The notes beneath the pieces were generated by a model. That model was not told the DNA's origin. It ran no database searches and worked only from the letters and a program-made list of their open reading frames with translations. 64,000 nucleotides of DNA from Mesoterricola silvestris (GTDB taxonomy: Bacteria; Acidobacteriota; Holophagae; Holophagales; Holophagaceae). Both the position numbers and the translations under genes were made by a program. The stretch covers positions 3,828,001 to 3,892,000 of the forward strand of contig NZ_AP027080.1 in the NCBI RefSeq assembly GCF_030295405.1. Reading direction: 5' to 3'. Shown here piece by piece: positions 25,050 through 32,863 of the stretch. Numbering within the stretch: position 1 is the first letter of the stretch; the number at the start of each line of letters is the position of its first letter.

Positions 25050-25930
25050 TTGAACCTCCGGCTGGCCTGCTCCAGGAAATCCCCCGCCAGGGGCGAGGTG
25101 CCCCGGGTGCGCCTCCAGGCCACCCGGATATCCCTGCCGATGGGCTGGGACTTCATGCGGGGCGCCACGAGGCTGCCCTCCTTCAGTTCCCGCTCCAGGC
25201 AGAGCCGGGGAAGGATGGCGATGCCGGCCCCCGCGGCCACGAAGCGCTTGATGGATTCCAGGCTGGGCAGTTCCATGGCCACCCGGGGGGCCACGCCCTC
25301 CTGGCCGAACTGGAAGTCCAGGCGCTTGCGGCTGGGCGACGGGGCCGAATGGGCCAGGAAGGCCTCGCCGGACAGCTGCTGGAAGCTCACCTGGGCGAAC
25401 CGCGCGAAGGGGTGCTGGGGCGCCACCGCCAGCACCAGGTCGTCCCGGAACAGCGCCTGGGTTTCCAGGTCCCGGTGACTGGGGGCGTAGGAGAGGAAGC
25501 CGAAATCCAGGTCCTGGTCCAGGAGCGCCGCGGGGATCCCCGAGGCCGGGCACTGCACCAGCTCGATCTTGGCCTGGGGGTGGTCCAGGCGGAAGACCTC
25601 GATGAGGGAGGGCAGGAGGTAGTCGCACAGGAGCCCGTTGGCCGCCAGGCGCAGCACCCCGCGTTTGCCGTTGCGGCGCTCGGCCATGGTGCGCACGGCC
25701 CCGTCCCACAGGTGGAGCATGCGCCCGGCGTACGACACCAGCGCCGCCCCGGCCCCGGTGAGCACCGCGCGCCGGGAGGTGCGGTCCAGGAGCTGCACCT
25801 CGAAGGCCTCCTCCAGCCGGCGCAGGGCCTGGCTCACGGCGGGCTGGGAGCGGTTGAGCTTCTCGGCCACGCGGGAGAAGCTCCCCTCCTCGGCGAGGCA
25901 AACCAGGATTTCGAGATCGGCCAGGTGCAT
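25034..25930 (-). CDS. LysR-family regulator co-transcribed with ilvA
   Basis: The 298-residue protein has a winged HTH at residues 2-60 (MHLADLEILVCLAEEGSFSR; NRSQPAVSQALRRLEEAF) and a substrate-binding-like effector domain. The ATG at 25930 is preceded by GGAG at 6 bases. It overlaps ilvA, so both sit behind the Val/Ile attenuator. Escherichia coli uses the LysR protein IlvY for ilvC, but this gene does not clearly match IlvY and sits in the same transcript as its likely target rather than divergent. Its effector could be a branched-chain keto acid. That is inference from context. Confidence 0.88.
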   Translation of the reverse strand: MHLADLEILVCLAEEGSFSRVAEKLNRSQPAVSQALRRLEEAFEVQLLDRTSRRAVLTGAGAALVSYAGRMLHLWDGAVRTMAERRNGKRGVLRLAANGLLCDYLLPSLIEVFRLDHPQAKIELVQCPASGIPAALLDQDLDFGFLSYAPSHRDLETQALFRDDLVLAVAPQHPFARFAQVSFQQLSGEAFLAHSAPSPSRKRLDFQFGQEGVAPRVAMELPSLESIKRFVAAGAGIAILPRLCLERELKEGSLVAPRMKSQPIGRDIRVAWRRTRGTSPLAGDFLEQASRRFKCRAA

Positions 25931-25946
25931 GGAAGGCTCCACGACG

Positions 25947-25977
25947 AAAAAGCCCCGCGACCTTTGGGGTGCGGGGC
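25947..25977 (-). terminator. Intrinsic terminator in the lysR-ilvA leader
   Basis: On the minus strand GCCCCGC/GCGGGGC (25971-25977 with 25952-25958), extended by an inner ACC/GGU, is followed by five U. It stands 16 bases before the lysR start codon and 25 bases after the leader peptide stop, so it can only be an attenuator or block entry into the operon. Confidence 0.9.
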
Positions 25978-26020
25978 GGAAGGGGTGAACTGATCGTATG
26001 TCTAGATGGCCCCCGCCCCG
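25972..26020 (-). promoter_or_regulatory. Antiterminator pairing in the lysR-ilvA leader
   Basis: Minus-strand CGGGGCGGGG (26011-26020), encoded right after the Val-Val-Val-Ile-Ile codons, pairs over 10 bp (last two G-U) with UUCCGCCCCG next to and within the terminator's 5' arm (25972-25981). Forming it prevents the terminator. The layout is the same as in the asnB leader. Confidence 0.7.
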
Positions 26021-26139
26021 TGGTCAATAATTACGACCACCGACAGGTTGCTAAGGGCGAGGACGGTTCCCAGGGCGCGGTCGCCGATCCCCCCGGCGAG
26101 GCCGGAGACGGGGGCGAAGGTGCGGGACGGGGCCGTCAT
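26002..26139 (-). CDS. Val/Ile leader peptide of lysR-ilvA (proposed)
   Basis: A 45-codon ORF starts at ATG 26139 and stops at TAG 26002-26004. Its end reads LALSNLSVVVIIDHGAGAI, with the codons GTG GTC GTA ATT ATT at 26026-26040. This is the classic design of ilv leader peptides in enteric bacteria (runs of Val, Ile and Leu before a terminator). GTA and ATT are disfavoured in this GC-rich genome, which strengthens the stalling logic. The downstream operon contains ilvA, whose pathway end-product is isoleucine. GGAG stands close to the ATG with a short spacer. Alternatively the message may start almost at the ATG. Confidence 0.8.
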   Translation of the reverse strand: MTAPSRTFAPVSGLAGGIGDRALGTVLALSNLSVVVIIDHGAGAI

Positions 26140-26147
26140 GGACTCCA

Positions 26148-26176
26148 CTACTGACACACCGGAAAGGTCGTGTCAA
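26148..26176 (-). promoter_or_regulatory. Promoter of the lysR-ilvA leader transcript
   Basis: On the minus strand a consensus TTGACA (26171-26176) is followed after 17 bases by CAGTAG (26148-26153), a weak -10. Transcription would begin near 26141, almost at the leader ORF start. The promoter is back-to-back with the pepP-hypD promoter. Confidence 0.5.
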
Positions 26177-26203
26177 GGGTTTCGCGCCGGGGGGTTTGGA
26201 ACT

Positions 26204-26222
26204 CTGATATATTAGATATCAG
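26204..26222. promoter_or_regulatory. 19-bp palindrome, probable GntR operator of the hypD operon
   Basis: CTGATATATTAGATATCAG has perfect 7-base arms (CTGATAT/ATATCAG) around ATTAG. It lies 19 bases ahead of the aminopeptidase start and over the likely -10 (TATATT). Repression by the GntR protein encoded as the second gene of this operon is the simplest reading. Confidence 0.6.
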
Positions 26223-26241
26223 AAATTCACCCGGAGTCCCC

Positions 26242-27612
26242 ATGCCAGGCACCACGCCCTACGCCGAGCGCCGCAACCGCCTCAAGGCGCAGCTTCCCGG
26301 CGGCCTCCTGCTCCTCCTCGGCAACGAGGAGAGCCCCATGAACTACGCGGACAATCCCTTCCCCTTCCGCCAGGACAGCACCTTCCTCTACTTCACCGGG
26401 GTGGACCGTCCCGGCTTCGCCCTCATCCTGGACCTGGACGAGGACCACGCCACCCTCTTCGGGGACGACCGCTCCCTGGACGACATCGTGTGGATGGGTC
26501 CCCAGCCGGGCGCGCGGGACCTCGCCGACGCCGCGGGCATCGCCCGCACCGCCCCGGCCGCGGCCCTGAAGGAGCACCTGTGCCGGGCCCAGGCCTCGGG
26601 ACGGCCCGTGCACCTCCTTCCGCCCTACCGGCCCGAGCACCGCATGGCCATCCTCGAGGCCCTGGGCCCCGGGGCGCCGCAGCCCTCGGTACCCTTCATC
26701 CGCGCCGTCGCGGAGCTGCGCATCCGCAAGTCCCCGGCCGAGGTGGAGGAGATCGAGCGCGCCGTGGAGGTGTCGGTGCGCATGCACCTGGCGGCCATGG
26801 CCATGGCCCGCCCCGGACTGCGGGAGGCGGAGATCATGGCCCGGGTGACGGACATCGCCCTGGCCTCGGGCGGTGGACTGTCCTTCCCCGTCATCGCCAC
26901 CGTGCGCGGCGGCGTGCTCCACAACCAGCACTACGGGAACGTCCTCGAGGGCGGGCAGCTCTTCCTGCTGGACGCGGGCGCCGAGACGGCGGGCCACTAT
27001 GCCGGGGACCTCTCCAGCACCTTCCCCGTGGACCCGCGGTTCACGCCCCGCCAGCGCGACGTCCACGACGTGGTCCTGAAGGCCTTCCTGGCGGCGGAGG
27101 GGGCCCTGCGCCCGGGCGTGGACTTCAAGGAAGTCCACCTCCTGGCCTGCCGGACCCTCGCGGCGGGCCTCAAGGACCTGGGCCTCATGAAGGGCGACGT
27201 GGCCGAGGCGGTGGACCAGGGGGCCCACGCCCTCTTCTTCCCCTGCGGCCTGGGCCACCTCATGGGCCTGGACGTCCACGACATGGAGAACCTGGGCGAA
27301 GGCTGGGTGGGCCACGAAGGCCGCCCCCGCAGCTCCCAGTTCGGCCTGAAGTCCCTGCGCCTGGCCCGGGAGCTCCAGGAGGGCTTCGTCCTGACGGTGG
27401 AGCCCGGCATCTACTTCATGCCCGAACTGACCGAACGCTGGCGCTCCGAAGGCCGCTTCAAGGACTTCATCGACTACGGCGCCCTGGAGGCCTTCGCGGG
27501 CTTCGGCGGCCTGCGCATCGAGGAGGACTTCCTGGTGACGGCTTCCGGGGCCCGGCGCCTGGGGCCGCCCAAGCCCCGCACCGCCGCCGAAATCGAAGCC
27601 GCGAGGTCCTGA
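26242..27612 (+). CDS. Aminopeptidase P family protein (Xaa-Pro/Xaa-Hyp)
   Basis: The 456-residue protein has an N-terminal creatinase-like domain (residues about 5-140) and a pita-bread M24 domain. Metal ligands are visible: LLDAGAETAGHYAGDLSSTF (Asp and Asp), the His of CGLGHLMGLDVHD, the Glu of LTVEPGIYF and the Glu of RIEEDFLVT. Such enzymes remove the residue before proline or hydroxyproline. As the first gene of an operon ending in hydroxyproline dehydratase, it probably frees Hyp-containing peptides (for example from collagen). The start is set by GGAG 5 bases before ATG 26242. No signal peptide is seen, so it is cytoplasmic. Confidence 0.93.
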   Translation: MPGTTPYAERRNRLKAQLPGGLLLLLGNEESPMNYADNPFPFRQDSTFLYFTGVDRPGFALILDLDEDHATLFGDDRSLDDIVWMGPQPGARDLADAAGIARTAPAAALKEHLCRAQASGRPVHLLPPYRPEHRMAILEALGPGAPQPSVPFIRAVAELRIRKSPAEVEEIERAVEVSVRMHLAAMAMARPGLREAEIMARVTDIALASGGGLSFPVIATVRGGVLHNQHYGNVLEGGQLFLLDAGAETAGHYAGDLSSTFPVDPRFTPRQRDVHDVVLKAFLAAEGALRPGVDFKEVHLLACRTLAAGLKDLGLMKGDVAEAVDQGAHALFFPCGLGHLMGLDVHDMENLGEGWVGHEGRPRSSQFGLKSLRLARELQEGFVLTVEPGIYFMPELTERWRSEGRFKDFIDYGALEAFAGFGGLRIEEDFLVTASGARRLGPPKPRTAAEIEAARS

Positions 27613-27614
27613 CC

Positions 27615-28280
27615 ATGGCGATCCAGGTGAAGTCCCTCCGGGAGCAGGTCTACGACCACCTCAAGGCCGAGCTCAAGTCCGGCGCCCTGGACACCGGCGC
27701 CTTCCTGGACCTCAAGGCCCTGGCCGCGGAGCTGGGGGTGAGCCGCACCCCCCTGCGGGACGCCCTCATCCAGCTGGAGGCCGAGGAGTTCGTCACCATC
27801 TCCCCCCGGCGGGGCGTGGCGGTGCGAACCCTGGACGCCACGGACATCAAGGAGATCTACCAGCTGGTGGGCGCCCTGGAGGCCAGCGCCGTGCTGGCCT
27901 CGGCGCCCCTGCGGCCCGGCGACATCCCCCGCCTGCGGGAGCTGAACCGCCTGGCCACCCTCGCCGTGGAGGCCGGGGACTGGCACGCCTACTACGAGCA
28001 CAACTACGCCTTCCACGATCTCTTCCTGGAGCGCCAGGGCAACCGCCGCATCACGGCCTTGGTGCACCGGAAGAAGCAGCAGCTCTACGACTGGAACCGC
28101 AAGTTCGAGCGCATCCACGCCACCTGGGAGCACAGCGGCCTGCTCGAGCACGGCGAGATGGTGGACCTCCTGGAACAGGGCCGCATCGAGGACGCCGCCA
28201 CCTACCTGCGGGACGTGCACTGGGGCTTCAAGGTGCAGGAGCCCTTCGTCAACGAGGTCTATTTCCAGGAGCGCGCGTGA
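27615..28280 (+). CDS. GntR/FadR-type regulator of the hypD operon
   Basis: The 221-residue protein has an N-terminal winged HTH (about residues 5-70: LREQVYDHLKAELKSGALDT; GVSRTPLRDALIQLEAEEFV) and an all-helical FCD domain (about 80-215), whose histidines (HNYAFHDLF, HWGF) can bind metal and a carboxylate ligand. It lies 2 bases after the aminopeptidase gene and overlaps the activase by 4. The 19-bp palindrome ahead of the operon is its likely site. Its ligand may be hydroxyproline, proline or P5C, inferred from the neighbouring enzymes. Confidence 0.9.
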   Translation: MAIQVKSLREQVYDHLKAELKSGALDTGAFLDLKALAAELGVSRTPLRDALIQLEAEEFVTISPRRGVAVRTLDATDIKEIYQLVGALEASAVLASAPLRPGDIPRLRELNRLATLAVEAGDWHAYYEHNYAFHDLFLERQGNRRITALVHRKKQQLYDWNRKFERIHATWEHSGLLEHGEMVDLLEQGRIEDAATYLRDVHWGFKVQEPFVNEVYFQERA

Positions 28281-29110
28281 AGGGGCGGATCTTCAACATC
28301 CAGCGCTTCTCCCTCCACGACGGCCCGGGGCTGCGCACCACCGTGTTCATGAAGGGCTGCCCCCTGGACTGCGCCTGGTGCCACAACCCCGAAAGCCAGT
28401 CGCCCAGCCCGGAACCGGTGTTCCAGGAGGGGCTGTGCATCCGGTGCGGCACCTGCCATCCCTTCCCGGAGGAGGCCAAGGCCGAGGCCTGCCCCACCGG
28501 GGCGCGCCGGATGCTGGGCCGGGACGTGGAGGTGGACGAGCTGGTGGAGGAGGTGCTGCGCGACCGCATCTTCTTCGACGAATCCGGCGGGGGCGTGACC
28601 TTCTCCGGGGGCGAGCCCCTGCTCCAGGCCGGGTTCGTGGCCCGGGCCCTGGCGGCCCTGCGGGCCCGGGGCGTGCACACGGCCCTGGACACCTGCGGGC
28701 TGCCGGCGCTCCACCTGCCGGAAACCGCCGCCCAGGCCGATCTGGTCCTCTTCGACCTCAAGCACATGGACGGGCCCGCCCATCGCCGGCTCACCGGCGT
28801 GGACAACGCGGAGATCCTGGAGGCCCTCTCGGCCCTGGGCCGCGTCCACCCCCAGGTGCGGGTGCGCATGCCGGTGATCCCGGGCCTCAACGACGACGAG
28901 GCGAACCTGGACGCCACGGCCCGCTTCGTGGCGGGGCTCCCCGGCGCCAGGCTGGACCTCCTGCCCTACCACGCCACCGGCTCGGCGAAATTCGCCCGCC
29001 TGGGCCGGGACTACGCCCTGGGGGAGGTGCTGCCCCCGACCCCGGAGCGCATGGAGCAGCTGGCGCAACGGTTCCGGAACCACGGCATCCAGGTTGGAGG
29101 ACTCCCATGA
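28277..29110 (+). CDS. Glycyl-radical enzyme activase (radical SAM), HypD-activating
   Basis: The 277-residue radical SAM protein has CPLDCAWCHNPES (CxxxCxxC cluster), a partial ferredoxin-like insert (CIRCGTC, CPTGA), the SAM-binding GGGVTFSGGEPLL, and the GRE-activase N-terminus FNIQRFSLHDGPGLRTTVFM. It installs the glycyl radical on the enzyme encoded next. The start codon is GTG within a GTGA overlap with the gntR stop, and its own end overlaps hypD by 4 bases, giving tight coupling of activase and target. The insert has fewer cysteines than the two full clusters seen in many GRE activases. Confidence 0.93.
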   Translation: MKGRIFNIQRFSLHDGPGLRTTVFMKGCPLDCAWCHNPESQSPSPEPVFQEGLCIRCGTCHPFPEEAKAEACPTGARRMLGRDVEVDELVEEVLRDRIFFDESGGGVTFSGGEPLLQAGFVARALAALRARGVHTALDTCGLPALHLPETAAQADLVLFDLKHMDGPAHRRLTGVDNAEILEALSALGRVHPQVRVRMPVIPGLNDDEANLDATARFVAGLPGARLDLLPYHATGSAKFARLGRDYALGEVLPPTPERMEQLAQRFRNHGIQVGGLP

Positions 29111-31449
29111 ACGAACGCACCGCCCGTCTCCGCCAGGAAAGCCTGGACGCCGTCCCCTCCCTGAGCCCCGAGCGGGCCCTGCTGGTCACCGCCTTCCACC
29201 GGGAGCACCTGGGCCGCCACGCCGTCCCCGTCATGCGGGCCCTGGCCTTCCAGCACATATGCCGCCACAAGACGGTCTGGATCGGCCCCCTCGAGCTGAT
29301 CGTGGGCGAGCGCGGGCCGCGCCCCAAGGCCGTGCCCACCTATCCCGAGCTCACCTGCCATTCCGCCGAGGACCTGCGCATCCTCGACACCCGGCCCATG
29401 ACCCGGTACCGCGTGGACGGGGCGATGATCGAGGCCTACGAGCGGGAGGTCATCCCCTACTGGCGGGACCGGAGCCTGCGGGACCAGATCTTCGCCCTGC
29501 TGCCCGGGGAATGGCACGAGGCCTACGAGGCGGGGGTCTTCACGGAGTTCATGGAGCAGCGGGCCCCCGGCCACACCGTGCTGGACGGCAAGATCTACGG
29601 CAAGGGCCTCCGGGACTTCCAGGCGGACATCGCCCGCAGCGACGCGGCCCTGGATTTCGAGCGGGATCCCGAGGCCTCCGACAAGCGCGCCCAGCTGGAG
29701 GCCATGCGCATCTCCTGCGACGCCCTGATCCTCCTGGCCGAGCGCCACGCGGAGGAGGCCGAGCGCCAGGCCCGGGAATGCGGCCCCCAGCGCCGGCAGG
29801 AGCTCCTGCGCATCGCCGAGGTGTGCCGGCGGGTGCCGGCCCACGCGCCCCGGGACTTCCAGGAGGCGCTGCAGTACTACTGGTTCTGCCACCAGGGCGT
29901 CATCACCGAGCTCAACGGCTGGGACGCCTACAGCCCCGGGCACCTGGACCAGCACCTCCTGCCCTTCTACCGGGCCGGCCTGAAGGACGGGACCCTCACG
30001 CGGGACTCCGCGCGGGAACTGCTGGAGTGCTTCTTCGTGAAGTTCAACAACCACACCGCCCCCCCCAAGGTGGGCGTCACCGCGGCGGAAAGCGGAACCT
30101 ACACCGACTTCGCCAACCTGAACCTGGCCGGGCTCCTCCCCGACGGCAGCGACGGCAGCAACGAGCTCACCGGGCTCCTGCTGGAGATCATCGAGGAGAT
30201 GCACCTCCTGCAGCCCAGCAGCAACATGCAGGTATCGCGCAGGACCCCCGACGCCGTGCTCAAGCAGGCCCTGCGGGTCATCCGCAACGGCTACGGGTTC
30301 CCTTCGCTCTTCAACGCCGACGCGGTGGTGGAGGAGCAGCTGCGCATGGGCAAGACCCTTGAGGACGCCCGGGAGGGAGGCTGCTCGGGCTGCGTGGAGG
30401 TGGGCGCCTTCGGCAAGGAGGCCTACATCCTCACCGGCTACTTCAACCTGCCCAAGATGCTCGAGCTGGCCCTCCACGACGGCGTGGACCCCCGCACCGG
30501 CAGGGTCCTGGGCCCGCGCACGGGAAGGCCCGCCACCTTCGAGGAGGCCATGGCCGCCTTCGAGGCCCAGACCCGGCATTTCCTGGACATCAAGATCCGC
30601 GGCAACCAGCTCATCGAGCGCATCTACGCCACGCGCATGCCCGCGCCCTTCCTGTCGGTGCTCACGGACGACTGCATCCAGCGGGGCCGGGACTACAACG
30701 CCGGCGGCGCCCGGTACAACAACACCTTCATCCAGGCCGTGGGCATCGGCACCGTCACCGACAGCCTCGCCGCCATCCGGTCCCTGGGCGACGCGGCCCT
30801 GCCGGGCCTCGTGGCGGCCCTGGACGCCGACTTCGAAGGCCAGGAGCCCCTGCGCCAGCGCCTTCTGCACAAGGCCCCCAAGTACGGCAACGACGACCCC
30901 GCCGCCGACGACGTGATGGTGCGGGTCTTCCGGTTCCTATTCCAGGCCGTGGACGGCCGCCCCAACGGCAAGGGCGGCGCCTACCGCCTGGAGATGCTGC
31001 CCACCACCTGCCACGTGTACTTCGGCCAGGTGTGCCGGGCCTCCGCCGACGGCAGGAAGGCCGGCGAGCCCGTTTCCGAAGGCATCTCCCCCGTGCAGGG
31101 GGCGGACCGCTCCGGCCCCACCGCCGTGCTGCGCTCCGCGGGCAGGATGGACCACGTGAAGACCGGCGGCACCCTCCTCAACATGAAGTTCACCCCGGGA
31201 ATCCTCGCCGGGGAGGAGGGCATCGACCGGCTCCACCACCTGGTGCGGGCCTACTTCCGCATGGACGGCCACCACGTCCAGTTCAACGTGGTGACCGCGT
31301 CCGCCCTGAAGGAGGCCCAGGCCGATCCCGGGCGGCACCGGGACCTCATCGTGCGGGTCGCCGGGTACTCGGACTACTTCTGCGACCTGTCCCGGGAACT
31401 GCAGGACGAGATCATCCACCGCACCGAGCACCAGGACTTCGGCCACTGA
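29107..31449 (+). CDS. hypD: trans-4-hydroxy-L-proline dehydratase (glycyl radical)
   Basis: The 780-residue protein matches HypD rather than pyruvate formate-lyase or glycerol dehydratase. It has PTYPELTCHSAEDL, YEAGVFTEFMEQRAPGHTV, ELNGWDAYSPGHLDQHL, FNNHTAPPKVGVT, and the active-site loop GCSGCVEVGAFGKEAYILTG with Cys429 and Glu431. The C-terminal radical loop VRVAGYSDYF has Gly753. The enzyme dehydrates hydroxyproline to pyrroline-5-carboxylate, which ProC-type reductase turns into proline. Compared with the usual GTSGCVETGCFGKE, this protein has Cys for Thr before the catalytic loop and Ala for the second Cys. The activity is oxygen-sensitive, so anaerobic metabolism is implied. Confidence 0.92.
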   Translation: MNERTARLRQESLDAVPSLSPERALLVTAFHREHLGRHAVPVMRALAFQHICRHKTVWIGPLELIVGERGPRPKAVPTYPELTCHSAEDLRILDTRPMTRYRVDGAMIEAYEREVIPYWRDRSLRDQIFALLPGEWHEAYEAGVFTEFMEQRAPGHTVLDGKIYGKGLRDFQADIARSDAALDFERDPEASDKRAQLEAMRISCDALILLAERHAEEAERQARECGPQRRQELLRIAEVCRRVPAHAPRDFQEALQYYWFCHQGVITELNGWDAYSPGHLDQHLLPFYRAGLKDGTLTRDSARELLECFFVKFNNHTAPPKVGVTAAESGTYTDFANLNLAGLLPDGSDGSNELTGLLLEIIEEMHLLQPSSNMQVSRRTPDAVLKQALRVIRNGYGFPSLFNADAVVEEQLRMGKTLEDAREGGCSGCVEVGAFGKEAYILTGYFNLPKMLELALHDGVDPRTGRVLGPRTGRPATFEEAMAAFEAQTRHFLDIKIRGNQLIERIYATRMPAPFLSVLTDDCIQRGRDYNAGGARYNNTFIQAVGIGTVTDSLAAIRSLGDAALPGLVAALDADFEGQEPLRQRLLHKAPKYGNDDPAADDVMVRVFRFLFQAVDGRPNGKGGAYRLEMLPTTCHVYFGQVCRASADGRKAGEPVSEGISPVQGADRSGPTAVLRSAGRMDHVKTGGTLLNMKFTPGILAGEEGIDRLHHLVRAYFRMDGHHVQFNVVTASALKEAQADPGRHRDLIVRVAGYSDYFCDLSRELQDEIIHRTEHQDFGH

Positions 31450-32667
31450 TCAGCCGGTGACCCACTCCCGGAACCGCGGCAGCACGACCTCCGGCGCGAA
31501 ACGCAACCGGCACGCCTCGAAGGCCCGCAGCCGCATCTGGTCGGCCTCGGCGTCCGTGGTGCGCCAGGCCGTGCACAGCGCCTCCGCCATGGCGACCGGC
31601 GCGTGGGGGGGAAGGCACCAGCCGTAGCGGCCCCCTCCCAGGATCTCCTCGGGTCCCCCCTGGTCGGGGCCGATGAGCAGGAGCCCCGCCGCCGCGGCTT
31701 CCGGGAAGACCATGCCGAAGGGTTCGTCCCAGGGCACCAGCGCGAAGACGTCGCAGGACCGGCGCAGGGCCGCCAGTTCCCCGTCCGGCACGAAGCCGTG
31801 GAAGGTCACCGCGCCCTCCAGTTCCAGTTCCTTCACCAGGGCCGTCAGGGAGGCCAGGGCCTCGCCCTTGCCCACCACGTGGAGCCGGGGGGCGGAACCC
31901 AGGTGGGGCCTCGCCAGGCGGAAGCCGCGGATCACCGTGTCCACGTTCTTCATGAATTCAAGCCGGGTCTGGACCAGGACCTGGAGCCCGTCGCGGTTGA
32001 TGCCCGGACGGTGCGGCTGGGGCTCCAGGGGCACCACCGGGTAGTGCACCTCCGACCGGAGCCCCCCGTACGCCAGGGCCACGCTGGTGCGCGTGTACGA
32101 GCTGTTGGCGGCGAGGCCGTCCAGCGCCGAGACCCCGGCCCGGTCGAAGGTGACGCCCTGGCGCCAGGCCCGGTTGTTGGCCGTCTCCCGGGCGATCTGC
32201 CGGTTGAGGGTCCCGGCCAGTTCCGGCTGGGAGCTCAGGAGGCCCGTGTGGCACGCCTCCGCGAGGAACCGGCTGGTCTGGCGGGGGTAGAGGGTGCGGG
32301 GCGGTTCATGGCAGTACCAGAGCTTCCGGGCCCCGATCCGGCAGGCGCCCAGGATGGCCGGGGCGGGGTGGTTGTGGGCCAGCACCACGTCGGGGCCCAG
32401 CTTGCGGAGCACCGCCTCCACCCGCCTGGCCCGGTGGCGCATCTGGGCGCCCCGGTCGAAGGCGAAGGGCAGGTCCGTCCAGTGGCGCTTGGGCACCTCG
32501 TGCACCGGGATGTCCTCCATGGCGCCCTGCCAGTTGGCGGGGTCGTAGGCGAAGGTGAGGACCTGGACGTCCACGCCGGCCCGCACCAGGTCCCGGGCCT
32601 GCACCAGGGCGAGGGTCTCCGCCCCGCCCCGCGCCTGGAACCCTCTGTGGAGAATCACGACCCGCAT
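31450..32667 (-). CDS. GT4-like glycosyltransferase
   Basis: The 405-residue GT-B protein starts ILHRGFQARGGAETLAL, the typical GT4 acceptor-side loop. It has a C-terminal donor domain with LVQTRLEFMKNVDTVIRGF and the E-x7-E region near VPWDEPFGMVFPEAAAAGL. It probably adds a sugar to a lipid-linked or cell-surface glycan in the cytoplasm. There is no cluster of sugar genes around it. Its stop codon directly abuts the convergent hypD stop, forming TGATCA with no spacer. The donor and acceptor cannot be told. Confidence 0.85.
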   Translation of the reverse strand: MRVVILHRGFQARGGAETLALVQARDLVRAGVDVQVLTFAYDPANWQGAMEDIPVHEVPKRHWTDLPFAFDRGAQMRHRARRVEAVLRKLGPDVVLAHNHPAPAILGACRIGARKLWYCHEPPRTLYPRQTSRFLAEACHTGLLSSQPELAGTLNRQIARETANNRAWRQGVTFDRAGVSALDGLAANSSYTRTSVALAYGGLRSEVHYPVVPLEPQPHRPGINRDGLQVLVQTRLEFMKNVDTVIRGFRLARPHLGSAPRLHVVGKGEALASLTALVKELELEGAVTFHGFVPDGELAALRRSCDVFALVPWDEPFGMVFPEAAAAGLLLIGPDQGGPEEILGGGRYGWCLPPHAPVAMAEALCTAWRTTDAEADQMRLRAFEACRLRFAPEVVLPRFREWVTG

Positions 32668-32863
32668 TCAACGCCTCCCGGTGGAATCCCATTCTGCACG
32701 GACCCACGCGTCCCGGGACGCCCACCGCCGAATGTCGATTCCGAAGGGTCGGACGGGGCCTGGCGGGGGCCGAAAATCTGGGTTGCGCGGGCTCGGAGGA
32801 CGGATTCCAGGATAGCCTTCCGCCCCGGCCCGTCCAGCATTCTTCCGTAGGCATCCTTGCGGA

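Noticed and set aside
29107-31449. Pyruvate formate-lyase, glycerol dehydratase or choline trimethylamine-lyase
   Set aside because: The active-site loop GCSGCVEVGAFGKE, the PTYPELTCH and FMEQRAPGHTV segments and the peptidase neighbour all point to HypD.
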